Assembly (NCBI RefSeq): GCF_041397485.1
Contig: NZ_JAWKWO010000003.1
Coordinates: forward strand, 186,001 to 250,000
Origin: Zhengella sp020637775
Lineage (GTDB): Bacteria > Pseudomonadota > Alphaproteobacteria > Rhizobiales > Rhizobiaceae
Length of the DNA stretch: 64,000 nt
Direction of reading: 5' to 3'
A program made the position numbers and the translations under genes. This document shows, in pieces, positions 44,802 to 53,094 of the stretch (positions are counted from its first letter, which is position 1; every line of letters starts with the position of its first letter). Under the pieces are notes generated by a model. That model had not been told where the DNA came from. It ran no database searches and was given only the letters and a program-made list of their open reading frames with translations.

Positions 44802-45818
44802 TCAGGCGATCTCCGGTGAGGACTGGGTTTGTGAGGCGTCGGCAACCAATGTCCGGCGATCCTGGCCGATCCAGAGCTTGACGGTGAGTTGTGCGGGATT
44901 GTCGCCGGGCGCTGCGATTTCCGCGGCCGCGGCCATGTCGAGGCCGGCGCTGTCGAGCCAGTCCGCGATCTGTTGGTCGGAAAAGCCCATGCGGATGTGG
45001 TGATGGTGCTCACGCAGGAAATCAAGGGCATGGGGTGCAAAGTCGACGATCACGATACGCCCGCCCGGGCGAAGCGCGCGGGCTGCCTCGGCAAGGGCAC
45101 GTCCTGGCTCGTCGAGATAATGCAGCACCTGGTGAACGGTCACGAGGTCGTAATTCTCCCGGTCCACCGGCAGGGCCAGAATGTCGCCCTGGCGGACCTG
45201 GGCATGGGTGATGCCGGCCTTGTCGAGGTTGGCCCGCGCCACCGCCAGCATTTCCCGCGAAGCATCTATACCCGTCGCACGAAGATAGATCGGCGCGAAC
45301 AGTTCCAGCATGCGGCCGGTGCCGGTGCCTATATCGAGCAGGGTTTGAACCGGGGTTTTGCCCACGGCTGATACGAGAGCCTTCTCGACCGCTTCATCAG
45401 GGGCGTGGAGGCGGCGAAGATCATCCCAATCCGCAGCGTTGCGGGCGAAGTATTCCGCTGCCTGTTCGCGCAACCGCGCCTTGACTGTCGCCAGCCGTTC
45501 CAGATCCCGTTCGACCTGGAGGTCGGCCATGTCGAGGCGGGCGATCAGCGTTTCCACAAGATCGGCGGCCCTTCCCGTGTCGGCCAGTCTGAACCATGCC
45601 CAGGAGCCCTCCTGATACCGTTCGACAAGGCCGGCCTCCATCAGCAGCTTGAGATGGCGCGAAACCCTGGGTTGCGACTGGTTCAGGATCTCGGTCAGAT
45701 CGGAAACCGTCAGGTTGCCGCGCGAGAGCAAGGCCAGGATCCGCAGGCGGCTGGATTCGGCGGCGGCCTTGAGTGTATCAACAAGGTTGTCCAGCGATAT
45801 ACGCGTCCTGGTCAGCAT
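44802..45818 (-). CDS. ArsR-type regulator fused to SAM-dependent methyltransferase domain (SahR-like)
   Basis: Two-domain protein of 338 residues. The N-terminal ArsR winged helix (about 10-95) includes LTVSDLTEILNQSQPRVSRHL. The C-terminal class I methyltransferase-like domain has the SAM motif LLDIGTGTGRMLELF (about 160) and VTVHQVLHYL. Fused regulators of this type beside metF in Alphaproteobacteria are described as SahR, which senses S-adenosylhomocysteine; I assign this from memory. A 22-bp palindrome directly upstream supports autoregulation. It may bind SAH without methylating anything. Confidence 0.82.
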   Translation of the reverse strand: MLTRTRISLDNLVDTLKAAAESSRLRILALLSRGNLTVSDLTEILNQSQPRVSRHLKLLMEAGLVERYQEGSWAWFRLADTGRAADLVETLIARLDMADLQVERDLERLATVKARLREQAAEYFARNAADWDDLRRLHAPDEAVEKALVSAVGKTPVQTLLDIGTGTGRMLELFAPIYLRATGIDASREMLAVARANLDKAGITHAQVRQGDILALPVDRENYDLVTVHQVLHYLDEPGRALAEAARALRPGGRIVIVDFAPHALDFLREHHHHIRMGFSDQQIADWLDSAGLDMAAAAEIAAPGDNPAQLTVKLWIGQDRRTLVADASQTQSSPEIA

Positions 45819-45834
45819 GTCGAACTCCGAGAAA

Positions 45835-45856
45835 GATATAAAGATATGTTTATGTC
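45835..45856. promoter_or_regulatory. Putative SahR-type operator
   Basis: AT-rich imperfect palindrome with core ATAAAGATATGTTTAT (45838-45853), extended by GAT and GTC at its ends. It is 17 bp before the regulator start, suited to autorepression of the regulator-metF operon, and 89 bp from divergent trmO. Confidence 0.6.
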
Positions 45857-45945
45857 ATTTTTGCCGACAGCACAAGCCCCATGTTCCGCATGCGGCATTT
45901 TCATTTCCGCTTGCGTCGTGCGTTCTTTCCGGAAGGAGGAGATAT

Positions 45946-46455
45946 ATGTTTGAGCAGCGGCAGGGGGAGCAGGCGCTCTCTTTCGATCCTGCGCAGGAGG
46001 CCGGCGACGGCCATGTGGTTTTCATCGGGCATGTGGAATCGCCGTGGAGGGATCGCAAGGAATGTCCTCGCAACCTCACCCGGGCGCGTGAAGCCGGAAA
46101 ACCGGCGCGGCTTGTCCTTGCAGGGCCTTACAGGGCGGGGCTCTCGGGGCTTGAGGGTGTTTCGCATGTCGTCATCCTGACATGGCTTCATCATTCGCCG
46201 CGCAATCTCGTCGTTCAGCATCCGCGCCATGCGGAAGCGGCGAAGGGGGTCTTTGCGCTGCGGTCGCCCGCCCGGCCAAATCCGGTCGGTCTCCATGTCG
46301 TGCGTCTGACGAAGCTGAATGCCGATGCAGGAATCCTGGACCTGGATGCCATTGATGTGCTGGACGGCACGCCGGTCATCGACATCAAGCCATACATTCC
46401 TGCAATCGACGCGGTGCCGGATGCTGAAACGGGACGGGCGGGAGCGCCTGCCTGA
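45946..46455 (+). CDS. trmO: tRNA (N6-threonylcarbamoyladenosine(37)-N6)-methyltransferase TrmO (TsaA family)
   Basis: Beta-barrel SAM-dependent methyltransferase of 169 residues acting on t6A37 of tRNA. Family signatures: IGHVESPW near the N-terminus, LRSPARPNPVGLHVVRL and DVLDGTPVIDIKPYIPAID. GGAAGGAGGAG precedes ATG 45946. Its stop shares one base with the DUF2293 start, so the two are coupled. Shorter than E. coli TrmO (about 235) as it lacks the C-terminal domain, common in alphaproteobacteria. Confidence 0.9.
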   Translation: MFEQRQGEQALSFDPAQEAGDGHVVFIGHVESPWRDRKECPRNLTRAREAGKPARLVLAGPYRAGLSGLEGVSHVVILTWLHHSPRNLVVQHPRHAEAAKGVFALRSPARPNPVGLHVVRLTKLNADAGILDLDAIDVLDGTPVIDIKPYIPAIDAVPDAETGRAGAPA

Positions 46456-46787
46456 TGGCGGCGCGCACCGGCCGCCAGAGAGCTATCGCAAAAGCGCTGA
46501 CGGCACTCCTGCCAATGGCGCCCTATGCGGATATAGAGGCCATTCGCGCGGCGTCTTCGGCGCGGCACATGCGCGATCTGCCGCCGGCCATTGCGGTCTG
46601 GCTTGCCACCATTGCCCATGTGCGCCATCGCTATACCGACTATGACGACTTGCGAGACAGTGGTTATGATAAGGAAAGCGCGCGCCATTTCACAGCCGAT
46701 GCGATCAATGAGCAGTTGACCCTCTGGCGTGCGACGCGCCTGCTCGATCCAGACAGTCCGGATGAGGATGAGGACATTAGGGACTGA
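46455..46787 (+). CDS. DUF2293-domain protein
   Basis: A 110-residue basic-then-acidic protein. The core RDLPPAIAVWLATIAHVRHRYTDYDDL is characteristic of DUF2293, a family of unknown function widespread in alphaproteobacteria; the tail is acidic (PDSPDEDEDIRD). Start codon overlaps the trmO stop (TGATG). No catalytic motif can be read. The trmO pairing suggests RNA biology but that is speculative. Confidence 0.8.
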   Translation: MAARTGRQRAIAKALTALLPMAPYADIEAIRAASSARHMRDLPPAIAVWLATIAHVRHRYTDYDDLRDSGYDKESARHFTADAINEQLTLWRATRLLDPDSPDEDEDIRD

Positions 46788-46860
46788 ACAAATGGGCGCT
46801 TGAGGGCTTTTTCTGCACGTCTTTTAATCCGGACGGGAATGCGCTTAAATTTGCAGCACA

Positions 46861-48639
46861 ATGACTATTGAGGATCTTGACTGCATGCCATTTCCCGCCC
46901 TTTTGCGTACCCGCCTGGAGGCTCACCTCGCCTTCATCTATCCCCGGTGCGACGCGAGCGAACTGGCGCAACGCGTGCTGGAGGCGTTCTGGCCGGACGG
47001 GGGCGCTTCGTCTTGCCGGCCTGTGCGGCGCAAGCTGAATGCCCCGGTCTGGTCGGAAAAGGACGCTGTTCTGATCACCTATGCCAATACGCTCGTCGAT
47101 GGTGAGAACACGCCCCTGACGCTGCTGGATGACTTCCTGACGCGTCATGTCGGCAACAAGATCAACGGGGTTCATGTCCTTCCCTTCTTTCCATGGACCT
47201 CCGACGACGGTTTCGCTGTCGTCGACTACACCAAGGTGAATGCCGAGGTGGGGGATTGGCACCACCTGAGCGGAATCGCGGGCCATCACAAGCTCATGGC
47301 CGACCTTGTGTTGAACCATGTTTCCAGCCTGCATCCCTGGTTCGTGCAATACATGCAGGGGCAGGAGCCCGGGCGCGGCTACTTCATCGAGGTGGAGCCG
47401 GATACCGATCTGACGCAAGTTGTCAGGCCGCGGCCGCAAAGCCTTCTGCGCGAGGTGGAAACCGCAAATGGAATACGCCACGTCTGGTGCACCTTCAGTC
47501 ACGATCAGGTTGACCTCGATTTCTCCAATCCGGACGTGCTGCTCGAATTCATCCGCCTGCTTCGCCTGTTCCTGGACAAGGGCATCTCCACCATCCGGCT
47601 GGACGCGGTGGCCTTCATCTGGAAGGAGATCGGAACGAGTTGCATTCACTTGCCGGAAACCCATGAGATTGTCCGTCTGATGCGTACGCTGGCCGATTAC
47701 AGCCGCGAGGCGATGGTGCTCATTACCGAAACGAATGTGCCCAACCGCGAAAACCTGTCCTATTTCGGCAATCGCAACGAAGCCCACGGCATCTACAACT
47801 TCCCACTGCCGCCCTTGACCCTGCACGCGCTGCTGACCGGGGATGCCTCGGTGCTGACCCGTTGGCAGAGGCGCATGCCGCCATCGCCCGCCGGTTCCTT
47901 CTATTTCAACTTCACGGCCAGTCACGACGGTATCGGCGTGCGGGCAGCGGAAGGTTACCTTACCGACGCTCAGTTGAGTTCAATGATTGAAGCCATTCGC
48001 GGCATTGGCGGCCTTGTCTCCATGCGGGCCATGCCGGACGGGTCTGTCCGGCCCTATGAAATCAACGTCTCGCTATGGGATGCCCTGTTGGCAGGACCCG
48101 GCGGCGCGTCACTTCGGTTCGACTGTTTCATGGTGTCGCAAACCATCATGCTCGCACTGGAAGGCATTCCCGGCATCTACATCCACTCATTGCTCGCCAC
48201 GCCAAACGATCTCGCCCGCGTGGAGAAAACCGGGCACAATCGCTCCATCAACAGGCACCAGTGGGACTACCGGGATCTGGAGGCGCGTCTGGCGGACCCG
48301 AAAAGCGACAGCGCCATGGTCTTCAGCGAGATGATGCGCAGGCTGTCCATCCGGCAGCGGCAAAAGGCCTTCCACCCCAATGCCACGCACATGACGATGG
48401 ATTTCGGGCCGGGCATCTTCGCGCTCTGGCGCCAAAGCGGAGACAGGACACAATCGATCTTCGCGCTTCACAATGTCACCGCGCGCGAGCAGGTGGTTCC
48501 GCTGGATCGAATAAACCTGATCGAGAACGAGCCATGGGTCGACCTGCTCAGCGGTGAGGAGGTGGACGAACCGCGTGGCGAAGTGCTGCTTGCGCCCTAT
48601 CAATGCCGTTGGATATCCAACATCCTCCCGGAACGCTGA
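46861..48639 (+). CDS. GH13 sucrose-phosphorylase-family enzyme, probable glucosylglycerate phosphorylase
   Basis: Retaining glucosidase-fold phosphorylase of 592 residues, GH13 subfamily 18. Catalytic residues: nucleophile Asp248 (STIRLDAVAFIWK), acid/base Glu290 (LITETNV), and transition-state Asp356 (FTASHDGIGV). Neighbours gpgS and gpgP on the opposite strand make glucosylglycerate, so phosphorolysis of that solute to glucose-1-phosphate and glycerate is the best guess; sucrose phosphorylase is an alternative. ATG 46861 lacks a clear ribosome site; ATG 46885 has GAGG upstream and may be the true start. Confidence 0.85.
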   Translation: MTIEDLDCMPFPALLRTRLEAHLAFIYPRCDASELAQRVLEAFWPDGGASSCRPVRRKLNAPVWSEKDAVLITYANTLVDGENTPLTLLDDFLTRHVGNKINGVHVLPFFPWTSDDGFAVVDYTKVNAEVGDWHHLSGIAGHHKLMADLVLNHVSSLHPWFVQYMQGQEPGRGYFIEVEPDTDLTQVVRPRPQSLLREVETANGIRHVWCTFSHDQVDLDFSNPDVLLEFIRLLRLFLDKGISTIRLDAVAFIWKEIGTSCIHLPETHEIVRLMRTLADYSREAMVLITETNVPNRENLSYFGNRNEAHGIYNFPLPPLTLHALLTGDASVLTRWQRRMPPSPAGSFYFNFTASHDGIGVRAAEGYLTDAQLSSMIEAIRGIGGLVSMRAMPDGSVRPYEINVSLWDALLAGPGGASLRFDCFMVSQTIMLALEGIPGIYIHSLLATPNDLARVEKTGHNRSINRHQWDYRDLEARLADPKSDSAMVFSEMMRRLSIRQRQKAFHPNATHMTMDFGPGIFALWRQSGDRTQSIFALHNVTAREQVVPLDRINLIENEPWVDLLSGEEVDEPRGEVLLAPYQCRWISNILPER

Positions 48640-48657
48640 ACGGCCAGGGCGCCGGCA

Positions 48658-49875
48658 TCATCGATCGCGATTGTCGGCTTCCACGGCCGCCGCCATGTCG
48701 CGGAAGACATCCGGCCAGGCATCGTAGACGCGGCGCCAGTTCGGGATGAAGGGCGTGGCGGAGGGATTGTCGAAATAGACTTCGCCGGCATTCATGATGT
48801 TTGCGGCGAAGAGCTCCACGGCCTGCTCTTCCTTGTGCCGGTCAAGCGTCAGGCCATTGAAAACGGCATCGGCGTGATAGCTTTCGATCATGTCGAGTGC
48901 GTTGCGGTAGTAGGCGGCCTTGACCGAGCGCAGGGATGCGCGCGAAATCACGAGACCTTCCGTCGCCAGCTTGCGCAGAATCGCCTTCACGATATCGGTG
49001 GACATGCGCGACAGGCCCCTGGAGGCATCTTCGGGCGACAGGTCCTGGTGCTTGTGGTCGTAGATGTCGGCGATATCCACCTGGCAGATCTGGCGCTGCG
49101 ACGTATTGCGCCGCAACTCGGACAGAAAGCCGATCTCGAGACCCCAGTCGGAGGGAATGCGGATATCGGGCACGACCTCCATTCTCATGGCGAATTCGCC
49201 GGATAGCGGATATCGGAACGAGGAAAGGTAGCGGGTATAGTTGTGCGTCCCGCAGGTCATTTCCAGGGCCTCAAGAAAGGGCGTGACCAGAAGGCGGCAA
49301 ACCCGGCCGTTGAGCGTGTTGCTGGCAACGCGCGCATAATAGCCTTTCGAGAAGAGATAGGGAAAATCCGGATTGACCACCGGATAGATGAGGCGAGCCA
49401 GCAGACCGCGATCATAGGTGACGATGTCGCAATCATGGAGCGCCAGCACCTTGCCGCGCTGAGCGGCAAGCGCGTATCCCATCATGTACCAGACATTGCA
49501 TCCCTTGCCGCGTTCTGTCGGCGCAAGACCGGCCGCATCGAGCTTGTGGTGAATGGCCGACATGCGCGGGCCGTCGTTCCAGATGACGCGATGATGCTGC
49601 GGAAGCCGGGAGAAGAAGGATTTCGCATAGTCGAATTGCGCCCGGTCGGCCCTGTCCAATCCGATATAGATTTCAGAGATATAGGGAATATCCTTGAGAA
49701 CATCGATGATATGGGGAAGAGCGTCTCCTTCCAGTTCCGAGAACAGCGACGGCAAAGTGAGCGTGACCGGCCGGATCTTGGCAAATCGCGCGACTTCTGC
49801 CTCCAGTTCTTCCAGCGGACGCCGCGTCAGGTTGTGCAGTGTCGTGATTGCGCCGGTCTGATGAAAATCGCTCAT
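48658..49875 (-). CDS. gpgS: Glucosyl-3-phosphoglycerate synthase-like glycosyltransferase
   Basis: A 405-residue GT-A glycosyltransferase. It has the family's N-terminal strand (ITTLHNLTRRPLEELEAEVARF), the metal-binding DCD motif (LALHDCDIVTYD) and DWGLEIGFLSEL, typical of bacterial/archaeal GpgS that transfers glucose from NDP-glucose to 3-phosphoglycerate. The next gene upstream encodes the matching phosphatase. A mannosyl-specific variant cannot be excluded. It converges with the GH13 gene, 18 bp apart. Confidence 0.87.
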   Translation of the reverse strand: MSDFHQTGAITTLHNLTRRPLEELEAEVARFAKIRPVTLTLPSLFSELEGDALPHIIDVLKDIPYISEIYIGLDRADRAQFDYAKSFFSRLPQHHRVIWNDGPRMSAIHHKLDAAGLAPTERGKGCNVWYMMGYALAAQRGKVLALHDCDIVTYDRGLLARLIYPVVNPDFPYLFSKGYYARVASNTLNGRVCRLLVTPFLEALEMTCGTHNYTRYLSSFRYPLSGEFAMRMEVVPDIRIPSDWGLEIGFLSELRRNTSQRQICQVDIADIYDHKHQDLSPEDASRGLSRMSTDIVKAILRKLATEGLVISRASLRSVKAAYYRNALDMIESYHADAVFNGLTLDRHKEEQAVELFAANIMNAGEVYFDNPSATPFIPNWRRVYDAWPDVFRDMAAAVEADNRDR

Positions 49876-49884
49876 GAAACTTGT

Positions 49885-50655
49885 TCAGTCCCCTGTTTCG
49901 GTAAAGGTTTCAATGATCGAGAGAACAGCCTCGTTCCAGCCTGCCGGACCGGGCAGGCTTGTCCGTCTTATGCGGCCGTCTGCTTCGCCCTCCAATGGCG
50001 GCAAGGCTTCATGCTGCGGATTGGCCACGATGACGCCGATATCAGCCGCAAGCAACATGGCGATGTCATTGGGTGCATCGCCAAGCGCGACAACCGGGCC
50101 ATCGGCCTTCAGGATGTCCATGATCTCCGGCATGCGTGAAGCCTTGGTGTTGCCAATGGAAAGCGTGAGAAAACGCCCTCCGCGAACCGCCGAGATGCCC
50201 GAGGCGGCAAGCGCGGCCTTGAAGGCCTCTTCCTGGTCGGCTGTGCCGAGAAAATCACCCGGCTCGGAGAACCGCCGGTTCATCGCCCGGCGTGCGGCAT
50301 CCGGCGCAAGCCCGGTTCGGGCGGACACCTCTGCCAATGTCCAATCGCCGAACCCCTGAAACAGTGCATGCAGGTCTTCGGGCAGATCGTCGAGTGCGCG
50401 GCGAATGGCTTGCCATTGCGATCTGTCTCCGGTCTCTTCACCGGGCCAGGCGATCCCGGCCCCGTTTTCCACGATGGCCGGGCCGGAGAGGCCGGCATCC
50501 TGCATGACCGGGATTATTTCCGCAGCCGTCTTCGAAGTGGCAGGGACGACCGGTATCGCGCGTCGGGCGCATTCGGCGAGGGCCGGACGCGCTGCTTCCA
50601 GGGCGTAAGTCTCGTGGTCGAGAAGCGTACCGTCGAGATCCGTGAATACAATCAT
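49885..50655 (-). CDS. gpgP: HAD phosphatase, glucosyl-/mannosyl-3-phosphoglycerate phosphatase type
   Basis: HAD-superfamily phosphatase of 256 residues. Catalytic FTDLDGTLLD (residues 3-12) with both Asp, a motif 2 Thr/Ser in VPATSKTAAE, a Lys in GNTKASRMPEI and the metal motif VVALGDAPNDIAML. This Cof/MPGP subtype dephosphorylates glucosyl-3-phosphoglycerate to glucosylglycerate. It lies 9 bp upstream of gpgS on the same strand; together they make the compatible solute. Ribosome site is weak. Confidence 0.87.
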   Translation of the reverse strand: MIVFTDLDGTLLDHETYALEAARPALAECARRAIPVVPATSKTAAEIIPVMQDAGLSGPAIVENGAGIAWPGEETGDRSQWQAIRRALDDLPEDLHALFQGFGDWTLAEVSARTGLAPDAARRAMNRRFSEPGDFLGTADQEEAFKAALAASGISAVRGGRFLTLSIGNTKASRMPEIMDILKADGPVVALGDAPNDIAMLLAADIGVIVANPQHEALPPLEGEADGRIRRTSLPGPAGWNEAVLSIIETFTETGD

Positions 50656-50736
50656 TACAGAAACTATAGACCCGGCTGCTCCAACTTCAAATTGATACAG
50701 CGCAAGAGCGTCGCAATCCCTTGGGCAGAGTTGCGT

Positions 50737-51522
50737 TCAGCGTGTGTTTGCCGCAACCCATCGCCTCCATTCGGCCTCGCTGCCGCGGAAGACGTTGATA
50801 TCCGTATCGCCGCGAATGCCGGGCACCACGCCGGTGCCGGTATATTGCCAGAATGTCCAGTCCTGTTCGCCATATTTCTGCGAGGGATGGCCGGCGACCG
50901 AGCGCAACCAGAAGGGATGGCCACGTATCTTCCAGAGCTGGTTTTCCTCGTAGAAATCGACCGTGGTGTAGATGACAGGCGTCTTGCCGTAGTGACGTTC
51001 AACCTGCCGCAGGAAAACCTCCATCTCCTTGCGCACCGCATCGGGTTTCGGCCGGAAGGTGCAGGTGGGCGACTTGTGGTTCCATTCCATGTCGAGCACC
51101 GGCGGCAGGGCGCTGCGATCGATCGGCACATTCTTCCTGAACCAGAGGGCCTGCTCGAAGGCCGGCCGGCAGAAATAGAAAAAATGGTAAGCGCCGCGCG
51201 GTATGCCGGCCTGTCTTGCCGCCTTCCAGTTGGCATGGAAACGGTCATCGAGCCGGTCTCCGCCTTCGGTTGCCTTGATGAAGGCGAATGAGACGCCAGC
51301 CTGTCTCGCCCTTCTCCAGTCGATCATGCCCTGGTACTTGGCAACGTCGATACCGTGAACCGGATAATGCCAAGGTGTCCGGCCCGACCAGTCATGCGGG
51401 TCATTGTCGGCGAAGCGCGGGCTGCTGACAGACACCCGAAGGTCGAGCGCCTGATCGACGCTGCCGCTCGTGCAGGCTGTCAGCGAAATTGCGAGCAGGG
51501 CGACGGCTGCGATTTGGCGCAT
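50737..51522 (-). CDS. GH25 lysozyme-like lipoprotein
   Basis: A 261-residue secreted muramidase. Lipoprotein signal LLAISLTACTSG with the lipobox Cys at residue 17. GH25 catalytic motifs: HGIDVAKYQG near residue 57, FAFIKATEG, VLDMEWNHK and WQYTGTG. It should cleave the MurNAc-GlcNAc bond from the outer-membrane or periplasmic side. It stands apart from phage genes, so a cell-wall maintenance role is more likely than lysis. Divergent from the serine hydrolase. Confidence 0.9.
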   Translation of the reverse strand: MRQIAAVALLAISLTACTSGSVDQALDLRVSVSSPRFADNDPHDWSGRTPWHYPVHGIDVAKYQGMIDWRRARQAGVSFAFIKATEGGDRLDDRFHANWKAARQAGIPRGAYHFFYFCRPAFEQALWFRKNVPIDRSALPPVLDMEWNHKSPTCTFRPKPDAVRKEMEVFLRQVERHYGKTPVIYTTVDFYEENQLWKIRGHPFWLRSVAGHPSQKYGEQDWTFWQYTGTGVVPGIRGDTDINVFRGSEAEWRRWVAANTR

Positions 51523-51656
51523 GGCTGTTCATTCGGTCCGGTTTCGACATGCCGACGGTATGCGAAGCTTTGCCTTGCGTCACCCCTTGCCGCCTTGCTT
51601 TGTTCGGCGCAGTCGGTAACGCTCCCACCTTGAAAATGGAGGCGGGAGGGTCTGTC

Positions 51657-53072
51657 ATGAAGCGCATCGCAAAATGGTTGGGCGGGCTGGTGATCGTGGC
51701 TCTGCTCGGGGCTGCCGTCTGGCTGGCCGTGGCACCGCCGGCGATGATCCGGGTCGCCACCAACTACGCCGCCAAGATCGTTTGCTCCAACGTCTTCATT
51801 GCCGGGCGCAGCCCAGAAGTGGTCATGGCAACGGATGTCCAGGCGCCTGGCCATCCGATATTCAAGGCAATCAATGTCGCGGTCGACCGCACAGCATCGC
51901 CACCGCACGTGACGGCAAGACTGCTCGGCTTGTTCGGTACCGGGGAGGCGGTCTGGCGCGGAGAGCGGCTCGGCTGTTCAAGCTTGCCCGAAGGCGAAAT
52001 CGCGGACGTTTCCATGCCCGATGGCGTGTCCCGGGAGCCGGTGACCGGGGCGGCGGACAAGCTCTGGCCGGAGGGAGAAAGGGTCGATCCGTCACAGGCG
52101 CCGGAGATCGCGGACATACTCGACGACAGCGCTCTGGGCGGACCGGGCATGCGGGCCATTGTCGTTGTCCACGGGGGGCGTATCATCGCAGAGCGCTATG
52201 GCGAGGATTTCGGCCCCCAAACGCCGCTGCTTGGCTGGTCGATGACAAAGACGGTGACTGCGGCAATTCTTGGCACCCTCGTAAAGGACGGACGTCTTTC
52301 ACTTGACCGCACCGGCCTGTTCCAAAGTTGGGATGGCAGCGCGCGTGCCGACATATCGCTTGCGTCGATGCTTGAAATGTCGTCCGGTCTTGCCTGGAAC
52401 GAGGGCTACGGCACTGTCTCGGACGTGACCCGCATGCTCTATCTCGAACCCGACATGGCGGCCTATGCCGCCTCCAAGCCCTATGATCCGGAAAACGGAA
52501 ACCCGGACGGCGACAGCCGCTTCAATTATTCCTCCGGCACCTCGGTGATGCTGTCGGATGTGTGGATGCGTGCGGTGGAGGCGCCAGTGTCCTACCCGTG
52601 GCGCGCCTTGTTCGATCCGCTCGGCATGTCCAGCGCCACCTTCGAAATGGATGCGGCAGGCACCTTCGTCGGATCCTCCTATATGTACGCTACTGCACGG
52701 GACTGGGCCCGTTTCGGACAATTGCTGCTTCAGCGCGGCGCGTGGAACGGCCGCTCGCTGCTTCCATCCGGTTTCGTGGACTGGATGACAGAGCCGGCGT
52801 CTGCCTCGGAAACCGCTTGGGGCGGCCATGCCTACGGGCGCCATGTCTGGCTTGTGGGTCCGCGTGGCAGCGTGCCGCGGGGCGAGGATCCGGAAGCGGC
52901 ATTCGATCTGCCCGCCGACACGTTCTGGCTGCGCGGGCATGACGGACAGACCGTCACGGTTATCCCGTCGCGCGATCTCGTGGTGGTGCGCATGGGCCTG
53001 ACACCATCGGATCGCAACTATCAGCCGCAGGGTCTGGTCGATGCGCTGGTAAAGGCGCTGGCCGGGCAGTAG
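51657..53072 (+). CDS. Serine hydrolase, beta-lactamase/penicillin-binding-protein-like
   Basis: A 471-residue membrane-anchored protein: N-terminal helix (about 7-26) then a class C beta-lactamase-like fold with the Ser-X-X-Lys motif SMTK, the Tyr motif NYSSGT, and the C-terminal LRGHDGQTV in place of KTG. Similar to the 6-aminohexanoate-dimer hydrolase/EstB esterase branch rather than drug-inactivating AmpC. ATG 51657 follows GGGAGGG. Substrate unknown. Confidence 0.88.
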   Translation: MKRIAKWLGGLVIVALLGAAVWLAVAPPAMIRVATNYAAKIVCSNVFIAGRSPEVVMATDVQAPGHPIFKAINVAVDRTASPPHVTARLLGLFGTGEAVWRGERLGCSSLPEGEIADVSMPDGVSREPVTGAADKLWPEGERVDPSQAPEIADILDDSALGGPGMRAIVVVHGGRIIAERYGEDFGPQTPLLGWSMTKTVTAAILGTLVKDGRLSLDRTGLFQSWDGSARADISLASMLEMSSGLAWNEGYGTVSDVTRMLYLEPDMAAYAASKPYDPENGNPDGDSRFNYSSGTSVMLSDVWMRAVEAPVSYPWRALFDPLGMSSATFEMDAAGTFVGSSYMYATARDWARFGQLLLQRGAWNGRSLLPSGFVDWMTEPASASETAWGGHAYGRHVWLVGPRGSVPRGEDPEAAFDLPADTFWLRGHDGQTVTVIPSRDLVVVRMGLTPSDRNYQPQGLVDALVKALAGQ

Positions 53073-53094
53073 CGGATTGTTCGAGGGTTTCGCG

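Noticed and set aside
45819..45945. Possible SAM riboswitch ahead of the metF operon
   Set aside because: No SAM-I or SAM-II core could be matched; the AT-rich palindrome and the linked ArsR-type gene explain regulation better.
50737..51522. Prophage lysis gene (GH25 lysozyme)
   Set aside because: No holin, spanin, capsid, tail or integrase genes nearby; the protein is a lipoprotein typical of cell-wall maintenance.
51657..53072. Antibiotic-resistance beta-lactamase
   Set aside because: Serine motif fits, but the KTG motif is replaced and the sequence resembles the esterase/amide-hydrolase branch.
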